DNA from: Pelargonium nanum
Lineage: Eukaryota > Streptophyta > Magnoliopsida > Geraniales > Geraniaceae
Direction of reading: 5' to 3'
NCBI GenBank assembly: GCA_036897485.1
Contig: JAYMTF010001338.1
Coordinates: 1 to 24,061, forward strand
DNA length: 24,061 bases
The notes under the pieces were generated by a model. That model saw nothing but the letters and a program-made list of their open reading frames with translations, did not search any database and was not told the DNA's origin. This document shows, one piece after another, positions 1 through 11,551 of this stretch (position 1 is the first letter of the stretch; each line of letters begins with the position of its first letter). The translations under genes and the position numbers were made by a program.

Positions 1-942
1 TAGATATATAGAATCACAAAGAGATGATGTAATATATCAGTTAAAATTCAACTTATAGCCTTTGAACTTGGATGCTAGCATATACAACCTAAAGTGTACT
101 AAATTACCAAGACAACTTCAAAATGACCAACTCAACCAATTGAAAATTGGGCACACATGATTGCAGATAAATCCCATCATGTTTTGTCAGAAACTATTAG
201 GCACAAAATATTCCTATGATCAACCAAATGGCCAAATCATGATGCTGTACTTGTATAATTCATAAAATCACTGTGCAAGCAAGGCAGCAAGCAAACCTAA
301 TAATTGGTGACCTTGGCAGTCAAAACTCATGTAATTACTAGCCACACCCTTCCCCTACGGATTGATGCAGAATGTTGGATCAGTGGGAGCAAAGTTTATA
401 TAAAGAATAAACATATCAGACAAATGCATTCAGAAAATCTAATTCTAATTCTATAGTGTGAAGATTATTTCCCATAAATATATTATTCAGATACAAAATT
501 AACATAAACACAACTTGAATTATTATTAGCAGAAAATACATAATTTAATTTTATATATGAAGATTATTCTTGATATATTTGAAATATTTAAAAGACTGGT
601 AAAACTCAAATGAAGGTAAAAATAGATAACACTTCAATGGGATATTTTGAGAAGAAAGTGGGTAAAATTAGTATATTATGGGAAATTTTTGAAAAATGTC
701 TATAACTTTGCTGGGGAGAAGTACATTATTTGTAACACATTATATATACTTAAAATATTTATACATTCACAAAGAGAAAAATTGCAACAAAAAAAATCAA
801 CAAGAGATATTATTGAAATACTTAAATATCTACGCAGGCAGCAGCAAAAAAAAAAAAAAAAAAAGAAACATTTTGGTAAACTTTATCATAAAACATCCCA
901 TTGCCAGAAAACAGATAATAAGAATCAGTTCATGGAGAAAAC
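1..942 (-). other. RuvBL1 intron 5, cut by window edge
   Basis: AT-rich, stop-laden sequence after the exon 5 donor at 942-941 (minus strand). The next RuvBL1 exon, which should begin DVTLxDLDAANARPQGGQD and carry Walker B, was searched for on the minus strand and not found, so the intron is at least 942 bp long. It contains an A-rich stretch around 846-867. Short predicted reading frames here are compositional noise. Confidence 0.75.
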
Positions 943-3067
<2,125 letters not shown>

Positions 3068-4280
3068 CTCTCCTCTTCTTCTGTTTGGCTCCCGCTCTTT
3101 TCAGTTTTTGATTGCAGAAACTGAACCTCCTTCAGCTGTTTCGGTTCGTAATCGACGACTCGCCTCTTCCAACTTCGCTCACCCTATTTTCCTTCTTTAT
3201 ACCTCCTCACTTACTTGTCACTAATTTACACATCATTAACTTCACTTCTTTTCTCAAACCTAATTACTCTCAACTTTTACCTCAAATTTTGTTTGTTTTA
3301 ATCCTTGAACTCTTAGTTATTTTTACTCTAACTAGTTTTTATACCGTGCGATGCATGAATGGTAAAAATTTATAATAAAAATAATATTGCTCTTATATAA
3401 TTTCTCATATACTTATTTGAAACTTGATTTGTTTTTTAATATAAGAATACATAAACAATTATAAAATAATTTTATCTTTTAGGATCTGGGTGGAGTGTTT
3501 GAGATGGAGTTTGGTGAAGTCGGGACCGTCAATGAGGGAGCACCAAGGCCTAGATGTGCATCTGAAGCGTAGTAGAGACTTGACGGTAGCCGAAGTTCAA
3601 CGTACCATTTTTGAAGTCAAAATTAACCATTTTTAATGAATTTTCATTTAACTAAACGTTATTCTCTAAAATATGTATATATATTAAGTCAATTTAATTA
3701 ATATTTTATGAACAATTTATCTCGTTAACTACACTTACTAAAATTTTGAAACCAATTTACTTTATTGAAAATTCAGACTTCTACAATAAGTTTCCGTACA
3801 TAGATTCTTTTATTTGCTTGTGTATTTTAATAATAATTGAATTTGTGACATCTCTATAAATATATTTAACGTTCATACATAAAAGTATGCATTCTCATGA
3901 TGTGGTTTTATATCTACTTACTATGTTATACTTCTTAACTTTATAAGAATGACAATATACCATGAGTATTGAGATATTCATAGGACATGTGTTTGAATAT
4001 AAAAATCATGCTTTTAGGTTTAGGTAAAAAAACAACAAAATGATTAATGATATAGTAAAGATTGTATTTCTAAGTTCAAAATACCATGTTTTAGTTCAAA
4101 ATTATATTATATTTCAATAAATTTTTATCTAATTGTAGGTCCAAATAATCATTTTATATTTTAATCACTTGGATTTAGAAAAATTATTCTCTTAAAAGTA
4201 AGTAAAAAATTCAAGTAAAAAAAAAGTAAGTGAAAAATAATAGAATTAAGATACAAATTGTGATATAAAGATGTCAATTG
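3068..4280. other. Divergent intergenic region, no gene seen
   Basis: This stretch starts with the RuvBL1 5' leader and promoter: purine-rich GAAGAAGAGGAGAG lies directly before the ATG on the minus strand. The rest is AT-rich with stops in all frames. A short GC-richer island at 3481-3600 has an open frame of about 29 codons (DLGGVFEMEFGEVGTVNEGA...) that I do not recognise; it may be a gene or transposon scrap. Confidence 0.5.
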
Positions 4281-4284
4281 TCAT

Positions 4285-4336
4285 GTCCCACATTGGAAAA
4301 ATATGAAAAACATGGAGTTGATAGTTAGTATATAAA
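4285..4336 (+). promoter_or_regulatory. snRNA-promoter-like pair: USE-like box plus TATA
   Basis: GTCCCACATTG at 4285-4295 is one base off the plant upstream sequence element RTCCCACATCG, and TATATAAA follows at 4329-4336. The 33-bp gap is what pol II-type plant snRNA promoters use. A second partial copy, GTCCCACAACG, begins at 4348. No snRNA body that I recognise follows. The alternative is a remnant LTR, since many plant LTRs begin TGTCCCACATTGG and carry a TATA box. Confidence 0.35.
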
Positions 4337-4685
4337 GTTGTGAAAATGTCCCACAACGAAAAAGTGAAGAAATCATTGAGAGAAACTATGATATAATGCA
4401 TACTCTTCCACTATACTTCTAATTTGTGATAGTGATTATCATAGTAATTGCTATTAGTTGTTGTTATTAGCTATTGAGTAAAAATTTGTAAATTATGATA
4501 GATGAGAAGACATTTCATGAGAGTGCTCAAAATTGTTTAACTTAATGAGGTGGTAACTTCTAGTGCGTCCTCACCAAGTTTAATGTATATATATATATGT
4601 GTGTGTGGATTTTGTTGGTAATAAAACTCGTCCATACATATTTTCAAATTAGCATACCACGTTAACTTGATAGTATATTTTTACT

Positions 4686-4870
4686 ACAAAAAAACATAAT
4701 TATAACCTTTTGCACTTAAATCGTCAACACCCTATGATAAAAAAAGCCATAAAATTGAATTCATAAACCAAGCTTGCACTCAATTTTATGAATTTAATTT
4801 TATAGTTTTTATTTTTATTTTTAAGGTGTTAATGATTTAAGTCCAAAGGATTAAGATTATGTTTTTTGTT
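4686..4870. mobile_element. Foldback MITE, about 185 bp
   Basis: The left arm (4686-4766, ACAAAAAAACATAATTATAA onward) is matched by the reverse complement of the right arm (about 4785-4870). Shared arm motifs include CACTTAAATC/GACTTAAATC, CAACACC/TAACACC and ATAAAATTGAATTCATAAA/ATAAAATTAAATTCATAAA. The arms are about 80 bp with a loop of roughly 16 bp. The target duplication is unclear (CTA versus TTA at the ends), so Tourist-like, Stowaway-like or other cannot be decided. It is non-coding and non-autonomous. Confidence 0.75.
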
Positions 4871-4875
4871 ATAAG

Positions 4876-5103
4876 AAATGTTGACTAATTGATTTTTTTT
4901 TTTTGATAAGCAACAGGACAAGCAAACCTATGCGACCTGTGTTTCTCATCCCCTAGTGGGGGCGTCACCCTGTAGTTGTTTGTTTTCCCCTTAAACCCAT
5001 AAATCCCCCCATACCGTTGGCAAGGAACCTGAGACCTCAAAAGAAATTCAAAGCGTATCAACCGCATGACCCAACATGTTTTGGTAAATGTTGACTAATT
5101 GAT
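4876..5103 (-). mobile_element. SINE, minus strand, with 18-bp target duplication
   Basis: AAATGTTGACTAATTGAT occurs at 4876-4893 and again at 5086-5103 as a perfect direct repeat. Between them is a 192-bp GC-richer insert that, read on the minus strand, begins near a tRNA-like head (GGGTCATGCGGTTGATACGC), contains a B-box-like GGTTCCTTGCC inside GAGGTCTCAGGTTCC, and ends TTGCTTATC followed by about 12 A. The long target duplication, internal pol III-like box and terminal poly(A) are the hallmarks of a tRNA-derived SINE copied by LINE machinery. The open frame across it on the minus strand is incidental. The perfect duplication suggests a recent insertion. Confidence 0.87.
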
Positions 5104-5677
5104 GTGACATGTTAATTTAAAAATATGTTACATGAATCCGGTGTGGATGATTTATTATCAACTACATGATTGAGAATAATAAAAAAAGAAAGAAGTTATA
5201 AGTCTAAATGTCAAAACAAACAAAATTTAATTACCAACAGACAACAAACGATAAAACTGAGTTCACACCTCTAGGGAGAGAGATGAGCTTTAACTGTGAC
5301 TTACACTCGAATTATGATTAGTCTGGGTGCGATAAAACGGGTTAAGAGTGTCAATCGCTTTATGATTCCGCTTAGAAACCCATGGTATAAATCGTTTTTT
5401 TTTTCATTAACCATGATTCAAAACCATTTAACCCAATTTGAAATGCGGAACAATAGGCAACAAATATCTGTAAATGGGTCCCCTATTTATCACAGACAAG
5501 GAAACGATATACAGTAGCGGTTGCAGAGTGTCCTATCGCAGCCAATTCGTCCTCAACCGATAACGCCATCCTCCTTCAAGTCTCAAATCTACTCCTTTCC
5601 CAGTTTCTGCAAATTTCTTTTGAAATATATGTTTTCTTCCCACTACACAGACGACTAGCCATTGCAGAAGATTGACC
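5104..5677 (+). other. Upstream region and 5' leader of the 5678 gene
   Basis: No coding signal or clear TATA box was identified. Base composition becomes more balanced from about 5500, consistent with a transcribed leader ending at the ATG at 5678. The minus-strand open frame at 5533-5775 overlaps the leader and exon 1 and is not credible as a gene. Confidence 0.4.
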
Positions 5678-8600
5678 ATGGAGACCCTTTCCAGGGTTGG
5701 TTGCTTGACGACCTGCGCTAACCATCCATTTCCAAGAACCTCGCTAAACCATCGTCCCCAATTTGCTCCTTTCACCAGAAACCCAACAGTTTCAGTTCTA
5801 AAAACTAGCCGTCCTACAGGTCAGTATGCGCATTAACGACCCTTTGTTTGATTCTGATAAAATTCAATTATAAACAGCCAAATGTAGCATTTGTTGCTCT
5901 CATTATTATTGTTTGATTTGATTGTTTTGTTAGATTGTGAACACATGAGCATAACAACTAAGCTACTGGGTTAGTGGAATTTTTAGTTGAAGGGGATGAG
6001 AAAAATGAACTGGCCATTTCTCATTATGTATTTTTACTTCAGTAGTAGTATAGAATTCAACGGTTTGAGCTTGTATATCTGTTGATCATCTTCTCTTTTA
6101 TCGTTGATATTCAGCTAGTGAACTTGTGGAAGAGGATGTTTTGCAAATTTTCTTACAGGAGAGAGAATTAAATGGGGATTTTATATCAAGAGTTTCTGAT
6201 ATGTTGTGGCAGAGGGATGCTGTAAAGTCTGTTGATGTTGATGCTAATGAACTTGTTGATGCTCAACAAATAAATCAGGTACAATAACCCCACTTGCTAC
6301 TTTCATGATTTAATGCAACAATAATGCATTGACCCTGCCCCCCCCCCCAAGAAAAAATGAGTAGTAACATACTAACATGTGGAAATATAATATGATGAGT
6401 AAATTATTGAGGATTGTAAAACTCTCTATCTTGGTGGTGGTATCTGTGCGCTAACACTGATACTTCTAGTTTTGGGATAAGATAATAGCAAATTGTTAGT
6501 TGTTTGAGTGTAGGGATATGATTACTGGAGATGTCGTTGGCAAAAATTAATTCTTTCATGTAGTAATGTTATGGTTCTTATCTTGTCTTTTGGTATGTTG
6601 CGGCAGGGGGAGGCCACAGTATCTGTTGGTGTCAATGCTGACAAACTTGATGATACTCCTCAACAAACAATGCAGGTATTATAACTAGTTACTACCTTTG
6701 TAAGTTTTGCGTAGTTTTAACTTTAAAAATGAGTTTGATATTTAAGTGCAACAATATTGCTGCTGTCCTCATTGCTGAAATCCACTGCTACCCACTTAAA
6801 GGAAAGAAGTGGGTTGCAATGTCTAAGGAGCACTAAGATTCCAACATGTTCCATTATAACTTGATGAGCAAATTGTTGAGAATTGGTAAAATTCTGTATT
6901 CTTGTGATTCTACCTGAGCAATGGCATCTGCACTCGTTTTTTACTATAGGATTACCAATTTACCAGAACACTTATTGTCAACAATCGATTATTTTGGTTG
7001 AATTCTGTTTTGTTTTAGTCTTAATTTCCAACATGATTTATTTGTTTCTCATTTTCTGTCTTTGCTGTCTAAAACTGATACTAAAGGCTCATTGAATATC
7101 AGAATATGTTCTTTTTGGTCCTATGATGTTCATAAAAGAATATATATTCTTTTTCCTTTTGGTTGGCAAAGCAATATGGGAAGATAGTTCTCTATGCTAA
7201 TTATTTAACGGAGTGATCCATCACTGATATTAAATGGTTATTTATTCTGTCCGCTTAGCTCTTTCTTCTTGAAGTATACTTTAAATGTATTCACTTATTC
7301 TATTTCTACCCACCTGTATATTCTTAGGCTGTTGAAACTGATAATGATGGTGGGTTTCTGAAATTATTAAGAACCCGGGAATGGGTCTCAGGTGACAGCC
7401 CTGCACCAATGAATAAAAAAGCCATAGCTAAGGTATGCTTTACTTGGACGTTTTATACCGACTATAATTTAGTTTGAAAAGTGGTCTTTTATGAGTAAGA
7501 AATACGGAGGAAGGTTCCATAACAGAAACAAGCTTCTAATTTGGGGGCTACTTGTGCATTACTAACAGGCAATACAGGATGACCGTGAGAGAAGGAAGAA
7601 ACTGAACTTTCTCCAATATGAAGCTGTATGATACTCTTCTTGAACTCAGTAGACAGTATGTTTCTTGATTACATAATTTTGAATAATGTTGTGTTTTATT
7701 TTGTTTTTAATCCTTTATGCAATTTAAAAGCAAACCAATGTGTGTGGTTGCTGTGTCGCGTTCACCGACTCACAGTTGTACTCCCCCCCCAGAGAAGTGA
7801 TATCCAAGTTATTCTGATAATGGTGTAGTAAGGGCACTGTTTTCTTTAGTCATGACATTTTTGTATATGAAGGGTTATATTCTCAATGTGCAGTTTGTTT
7901 TATTTATCATAATTGGTGCATGAGTTATCAGTGGCCAGCATATAACGGCACTGAGAATGTGTTGACCATCTTTTGTGTATAATCAATCAGACAATCACTT
8001 TTAGTGCTGTTGGAATCATATCGTTTTGCATGGCAGGAGAGAATTTTGAGAATATTTTGTTTTTCCGTTAGTGCTGTTGTAATGTGAGAAAAATTTAGTG
8101 ACACTCTTAAGGGGCTATGCAGTGTATGTTGTGACTTAAGTACAAGAAAGTGTTGTAGAATGTTCTCTTATGCCGTTTTGAATGTGAAGTCATATGTACC
8201 ATATGCTACTTGCTCTCTTCATTTTTTAGTAATTCAGAGTAACTCTTATCTTTTTCTTTTACTTCAGGGTTCTAGTCATTAAAACTTGCAAATAGCTGCT
8301 TAAGAATCTAAACTGGTCCAAACTCTAAATAATTGTTCCTAGGTGAAGATCTTTGAATATTTTGTGTTGATTGGTGTTTTATCTTGCTAGTTTTTACCTT
8401 CTCTCAAATCGTTTCCCTGATAAGCAGGAAAGATCTCCATTGGTATTGAGTTAATTTTGCGAGACATTATTATTAATATGCATCTCAAACTGTTTTAGTT
8501 TTTCTGACTGTTTTAGACAATTAAGCTAGATCACAGAGAAAAAAAACTTTTAAAATTCATAAAATGTCGTGACAGATGCTTATTATTAGTCATTTTGTCT

Positions 8601-9970
8601 TGCAGATCAAAAGGGAAATGTTGCTTTTATCTGTTGGTATTGGGACTGCATGTAGTGGGTATTGTTTGGTTACTTTATCAATTGAGGTAAAACTTCATTA
8701 TTTAAGAAAAATTAGAACTTAGAGTTACCAGGCATCTATTTTCTGCTCCTGGAAAACTGACTTATCAATTACTTATGCAGGCTGCTATCAGTTATGCTGT
8801 CGGAGTTCTTTTCAGGTTAGTTATTGCATATTTTTCAAGTTGTAATCTTCTACTTCGAACATTGAAATTTTAACCTTAATTGACTAATATTAGTGATCCT
8901 GTGCTTCTGATTTCAAATCATTTTCTTTAGTTGGTTCCCGTTCCCGACTAAGTTCCTTAGAAAATGACATGAATAGTCTTGTTTGTTTAAAAATGCTAAA
9001 ACAAGCCATGTCTTTGTATATCTCATCAGCAGCATAACAGGAATACCAAATTGGCAAATTTGTTCCATTTTGTTATTAGATTGGTTCTTTAGAAACGTCA
9101 AAACAAGCCACCTCTTGACCTCTTCATATAAATGCATGCATCAGCAGCATAACAGAAATGCAGAATTTATTCCATTTTGTTAGCGGATTGGTGATATTGG
9201 ACCATCCTAGAACTAATTTGCTGTCATGGTTATATTGATTGGCACTTATATGAGGTTAGGCTGCACAATATTGTGGTCCCATGTCTTATGAGACTTGGAA
9301 ACCTTGGTGTTCCTAGTTCCTATGAATGTTACCTGCCTCTGCGTTCATGCATTTTTCGGTATTTCAACTAATGCCATTTTCCATGCAGTTGCTTGTACCT
9401 GCAGCTCTTATACCGGCATGCAGACAACCTATCAAAGGAAACAGTTCCTCAGATTTTTATGAAAAAGAAGTCGAAAAAGTATAAGAAAGATTTGTACATG
9501 TCATTTTTCCTTGGTTAATAATTCTTTTTTCTTGAAACTAATATTTTCTCTTCTTCAGAATTGGAGTCAGAAGCGAGGACGTTGAAGATTCCTTAGAGAG
9601 AACAATTAGGGGTAGTGGTATGGCCCTTTCATCTCCGAGGCTAGTGATACCAGCAGCAATATACGGATTGTGGATCCTGTCTCATCAGTCTTTTCTCAAC
9701 AACTTCTTTGATTTCCAGGTAACCTTATATCTGTCGAGCCATGAACTTCACCATTACCTACGTATCATAAGTTATGCCATTTGAGCTAATGACATGGCAA
9801 ACAGGAACTAGTAAAATGATTAAACTTACACTAGTGTTTCTTCACAGCTTACACCAGCAATGGTTGGGTTGTTTGTCTACAAAGCTGCTGCTCTGGTTCA
9901 AGTTTATCGAGATAATGAAGATCTGCAACTTATCTATCCAGACGACGGGGAAGATTCAACCTACAGATAA
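5678..9970 (+). CDS. Probable plastid membrane protein, 341 aa, function unknown
   Basis: Ten exons: 5678-5819, 6115-6278, 6607-6675, 7328-7432, 7569-7625, 8606-8686, 8781-8815, 9389-9478, 9559-9718 and 9848-9970 (TAA). All junctions are GT-AG and frame is kept, giving 341 codons. The first 50 or so residues (METLSRVGCLTTCANHPFPR...) are rich in S, T and R and poor in acidic residues, like a chloroplast transit peptide. An acidic soluble stretch follows, then a basic segment DDRERRKKLNFLQYEA (164-179). Hydrophobic helices lie at about 184-204, 207-226, 276-291 and 302-319, with the charged loop MKKKSKK (242-248) between the pairs. The tail is acidic. The architecture and length resemble a green-lineage family including, as I recall, Arabidopsis At5g27290 (annotated only as stress-regulated). 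The paired helices also recall AtpI/CGL160 proteins, but I cannot confirm homology. Exon 3 is a duplicate of the end of exon 2. Confidence 0.85.
6200..6960 (+). repeat. Tandem segmental duplication spanning exon 2 end and exon 3
   Basis: Copy A (about 6200-6470) and copy B (about 6594-6960) align from ATGTTGTGGCAG / ATGTTGCGGCAG through the coding part (CTCAACAAATAAATCAG / CTCAACAAACAATGCAG), the donor, and into the intron (AACATGT..., TGATGAGTAAATTATTGAG / TGATGAGCAAATTGTTGAG). B carries an extra stretch around 6770-6830. The internal CAG of exon 2 corresponds exactly to the acceptor of exon 3, so the duplication created a new in-frame 69-nt exon. Confidence 0.85.
8995..9191 (+). repeat. Diverged tandem repeat in intron 7 of the 5678 gene
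   Basis: Copy 1 (8995-9084) and copy 2 (9097-9191) share CTAAAACAAGCC / TCAAAACAAGCC, ATCAGCAGCATAACAG, and TTCCATTTTGTTA...GATTGG. Overlapping short open frames on both strands here are by-products of the repeat. Confidence 0.75.
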
Positions 9971-10184
9971 CATCTATTTCATTACTAGAAGCAGAGCCAT
10001 TTGTATGGGCGAGTTAGGCATTTGTCACCTTGAAACATATGTATTCAGTTTTGGTAGGAGGTAAATAATAAGAAACTTACAATTTGTATCTTTGTTGGAG
10101 GTATATATTTAAAAAAGCCACGACTTAACCAAGAAATTGCTCCAAATGTTTTGTTTCTTCCCTTGAAGACTCCGCCGAAAAGTA

Positions 10185-10190
10185 AATAAA
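10185..10190 (+). terminator. Candidate polyadenylation signal AATAAA
   Basis: An exact AATAAA lies about 215 nt after the TAA of the 5678 gene. That is a normal plant 3' UTR length. Plant poly(A) signals are loose, so this is only a candidate. Confidence 0.4.
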
Positions 10191-10846
10191 CAACATCAAC
10201 TTCCAAGAGGCAAAAAATGCCAACAGCATATTTTACATTACAGGAACTCTTCTGTTGTGATGGACGGCTTTACTCCCAAAACTATCTCAGGTCAACGACC
10301 TTAAATGTCATGGGTGGAGCTTAGGGCTGCAGCTTGTGATTAACGAAACATTAGCCTTGACAAATATCATAATCCATTAAAGTTGTAGGTGAACTGTCTC
10401 CATATCTATAGATCTACTTCATTCAATGTTCAAATTATGCTTGTTTATAGATACTATTGTATTTGTTCAATTATAAGATGGAGTAATTAACCGTGAACCA
10501 AAAGCACATAACCACCTGTATATAATTTAAGCACTTAACTATTTTATCACAGTATGTTTGAATGCTATTGAATTTTACTCAAATTAAAATTTAAATTCTT
10601 GAAATTACCTAGCAATTCATTCAAATCAAACTGTGAAATGAGGATTTTAATAGAAAATTAATATTGTTGTAATATAATTGCGCAGAATAACAATTTACAT
10701 TAATGTATCAAAACTCGTTTATTTTGTGTAACACCCTATATTTGACAAGTAGTGCATATCTATTTCAGGATTTTTTTGTAACATTTTATTTTGAAGAATG
10801 ATACATCAATTAATCAATAAAGCTTGGCAAGAAAAAGTTGGTTAAG

Positions 10847-11250
10847 TAAATAAAAGTTAAAAGATCCAATTTGGTCCCGAATTTTCGTGTTTCAACCTAA
10901 TTTGGTCATAATATTTTTTAAAACTCAAAATAGCCCATGAACTTTTGTGTTTCGACCCAACTTGGTCCCTGAACTTTCGTGTTTCGACCCAATTTGGTTC
11001 ATAAACTTTCAAATGTTGACCCAAAATGGTCCTTACTCTTAGAGTTTATATTAAAAGTGTAGGGATCAAATCAGATCAATATTTGAAAGTTCAAAAACCA
11101 AGTTGAATGAAATACGAAAAATACATTGACCAAATTGGGTCGAAACACGAAAGTTCAAGAACTATTTTGTATCTAATGAAATTTAAGATTCAAGTTAGAT
11201 CGAAACACGAAAGTTAAACGACTATTTTTTATCTTTTACCTAAATAAAAG
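10847..11250. mobile_element. Mutator-like MITE with sub-repeat arrays and 10-bp target duplication
   Basis: TAAATAAAAG at 10847-10856 and 11241-11250 forms a perfect 10-bp direct repeat around a 384-bp element. The left half holds forward copies of a unit of about 32 bp (ACTTTCGTGTTTCGACCCAA, TTTGGTCCCTGAAC); the right half holds reverse complements (AAATTGGGTCGAAACACGAA). The termini are imperfect inverted repeats: TTAAAAGATCC on the left and the complement of ATCTTTTACC on the right. A 9-11 bp target duplication and long inverted termini fit a non-autonomous MULE. It is non-coding. Confidence 0.78.
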
Positions 11251-11472
11251 CACAATAGTAACTAGTAAGTATTTTGAACTTGAAATAAAATGAAGGAAAA
11301 AGAAAATAGGAAAATCTGAATTAGATTAGATATTCTTTGATTTCCTGGTAAAGCGGGCAAGTATATAGGAATTTCAGTGAGAGCTAATGTACTGTAAACA
11401 AACCCTCTGGAGAGAGTCCAAACCCAAAGTCTCTCCGACCACACTGTCTTTCTCTCTGCTCAATCGCCGATT

Positions 11473-11480
11473 TATAAATA
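11473..11480 (+). promoter_or_regulatory. Candidate TATA box of nicalin
   Basis: TATAAATA lies about 72 bp before the nicalin ATG, after a CT-rich stretch (TCTTTCTCTCTGCTC). Initiation about 30 bp downstream would give a leader of around 45-50 nt that includes the telo-box. This is positional inference only. Confidence 0.45.
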
Positions 11481-11525
11481 ATTTTCCAGATCAAACAATC
11501 ACTGGAATTGGATCTGAAATCCCCT

Positions 11526-11534
11526 AAACCCTAG
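11526..11534 (+). promoter_or_regulatory. Telo-box AAACCCTAG in the nicalin leader
   Basis: Exact AAACCCTAG, 17 bp before the nicalin ATG and within the presumed 5' leader. This is a common position for telo-boxes in plant housekeeping genes. Confidence 0.5.
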
Positions 11535-11551
11535 AAATTTCGTCCCCAACA

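Larger units (their letters stand above)
9971..11551. other. Intergenic region between the 5678 gene and nicalin
   Basis: It contains the 3' UTR of the upstream gene (to roughly 10.2-10.5 kb), AT-rich sequence without coding signal, the MITE at 10847-11250, and the nicalin promoter and leader from about 11400. No RNA gene was recognised. Confidence 0.6.

Noticed and set aside
4885-5067. Minus-strand 60-codon open frame
   Set aside because: Lies wholly in the SINE and its target duplication; SINEs do not code.
6338-6348. C-runs at 6338-6348 and 7783-7790
   Set aside because: Short homopolymers inside introns; no structure or function evident and possibly sequencing slippage.
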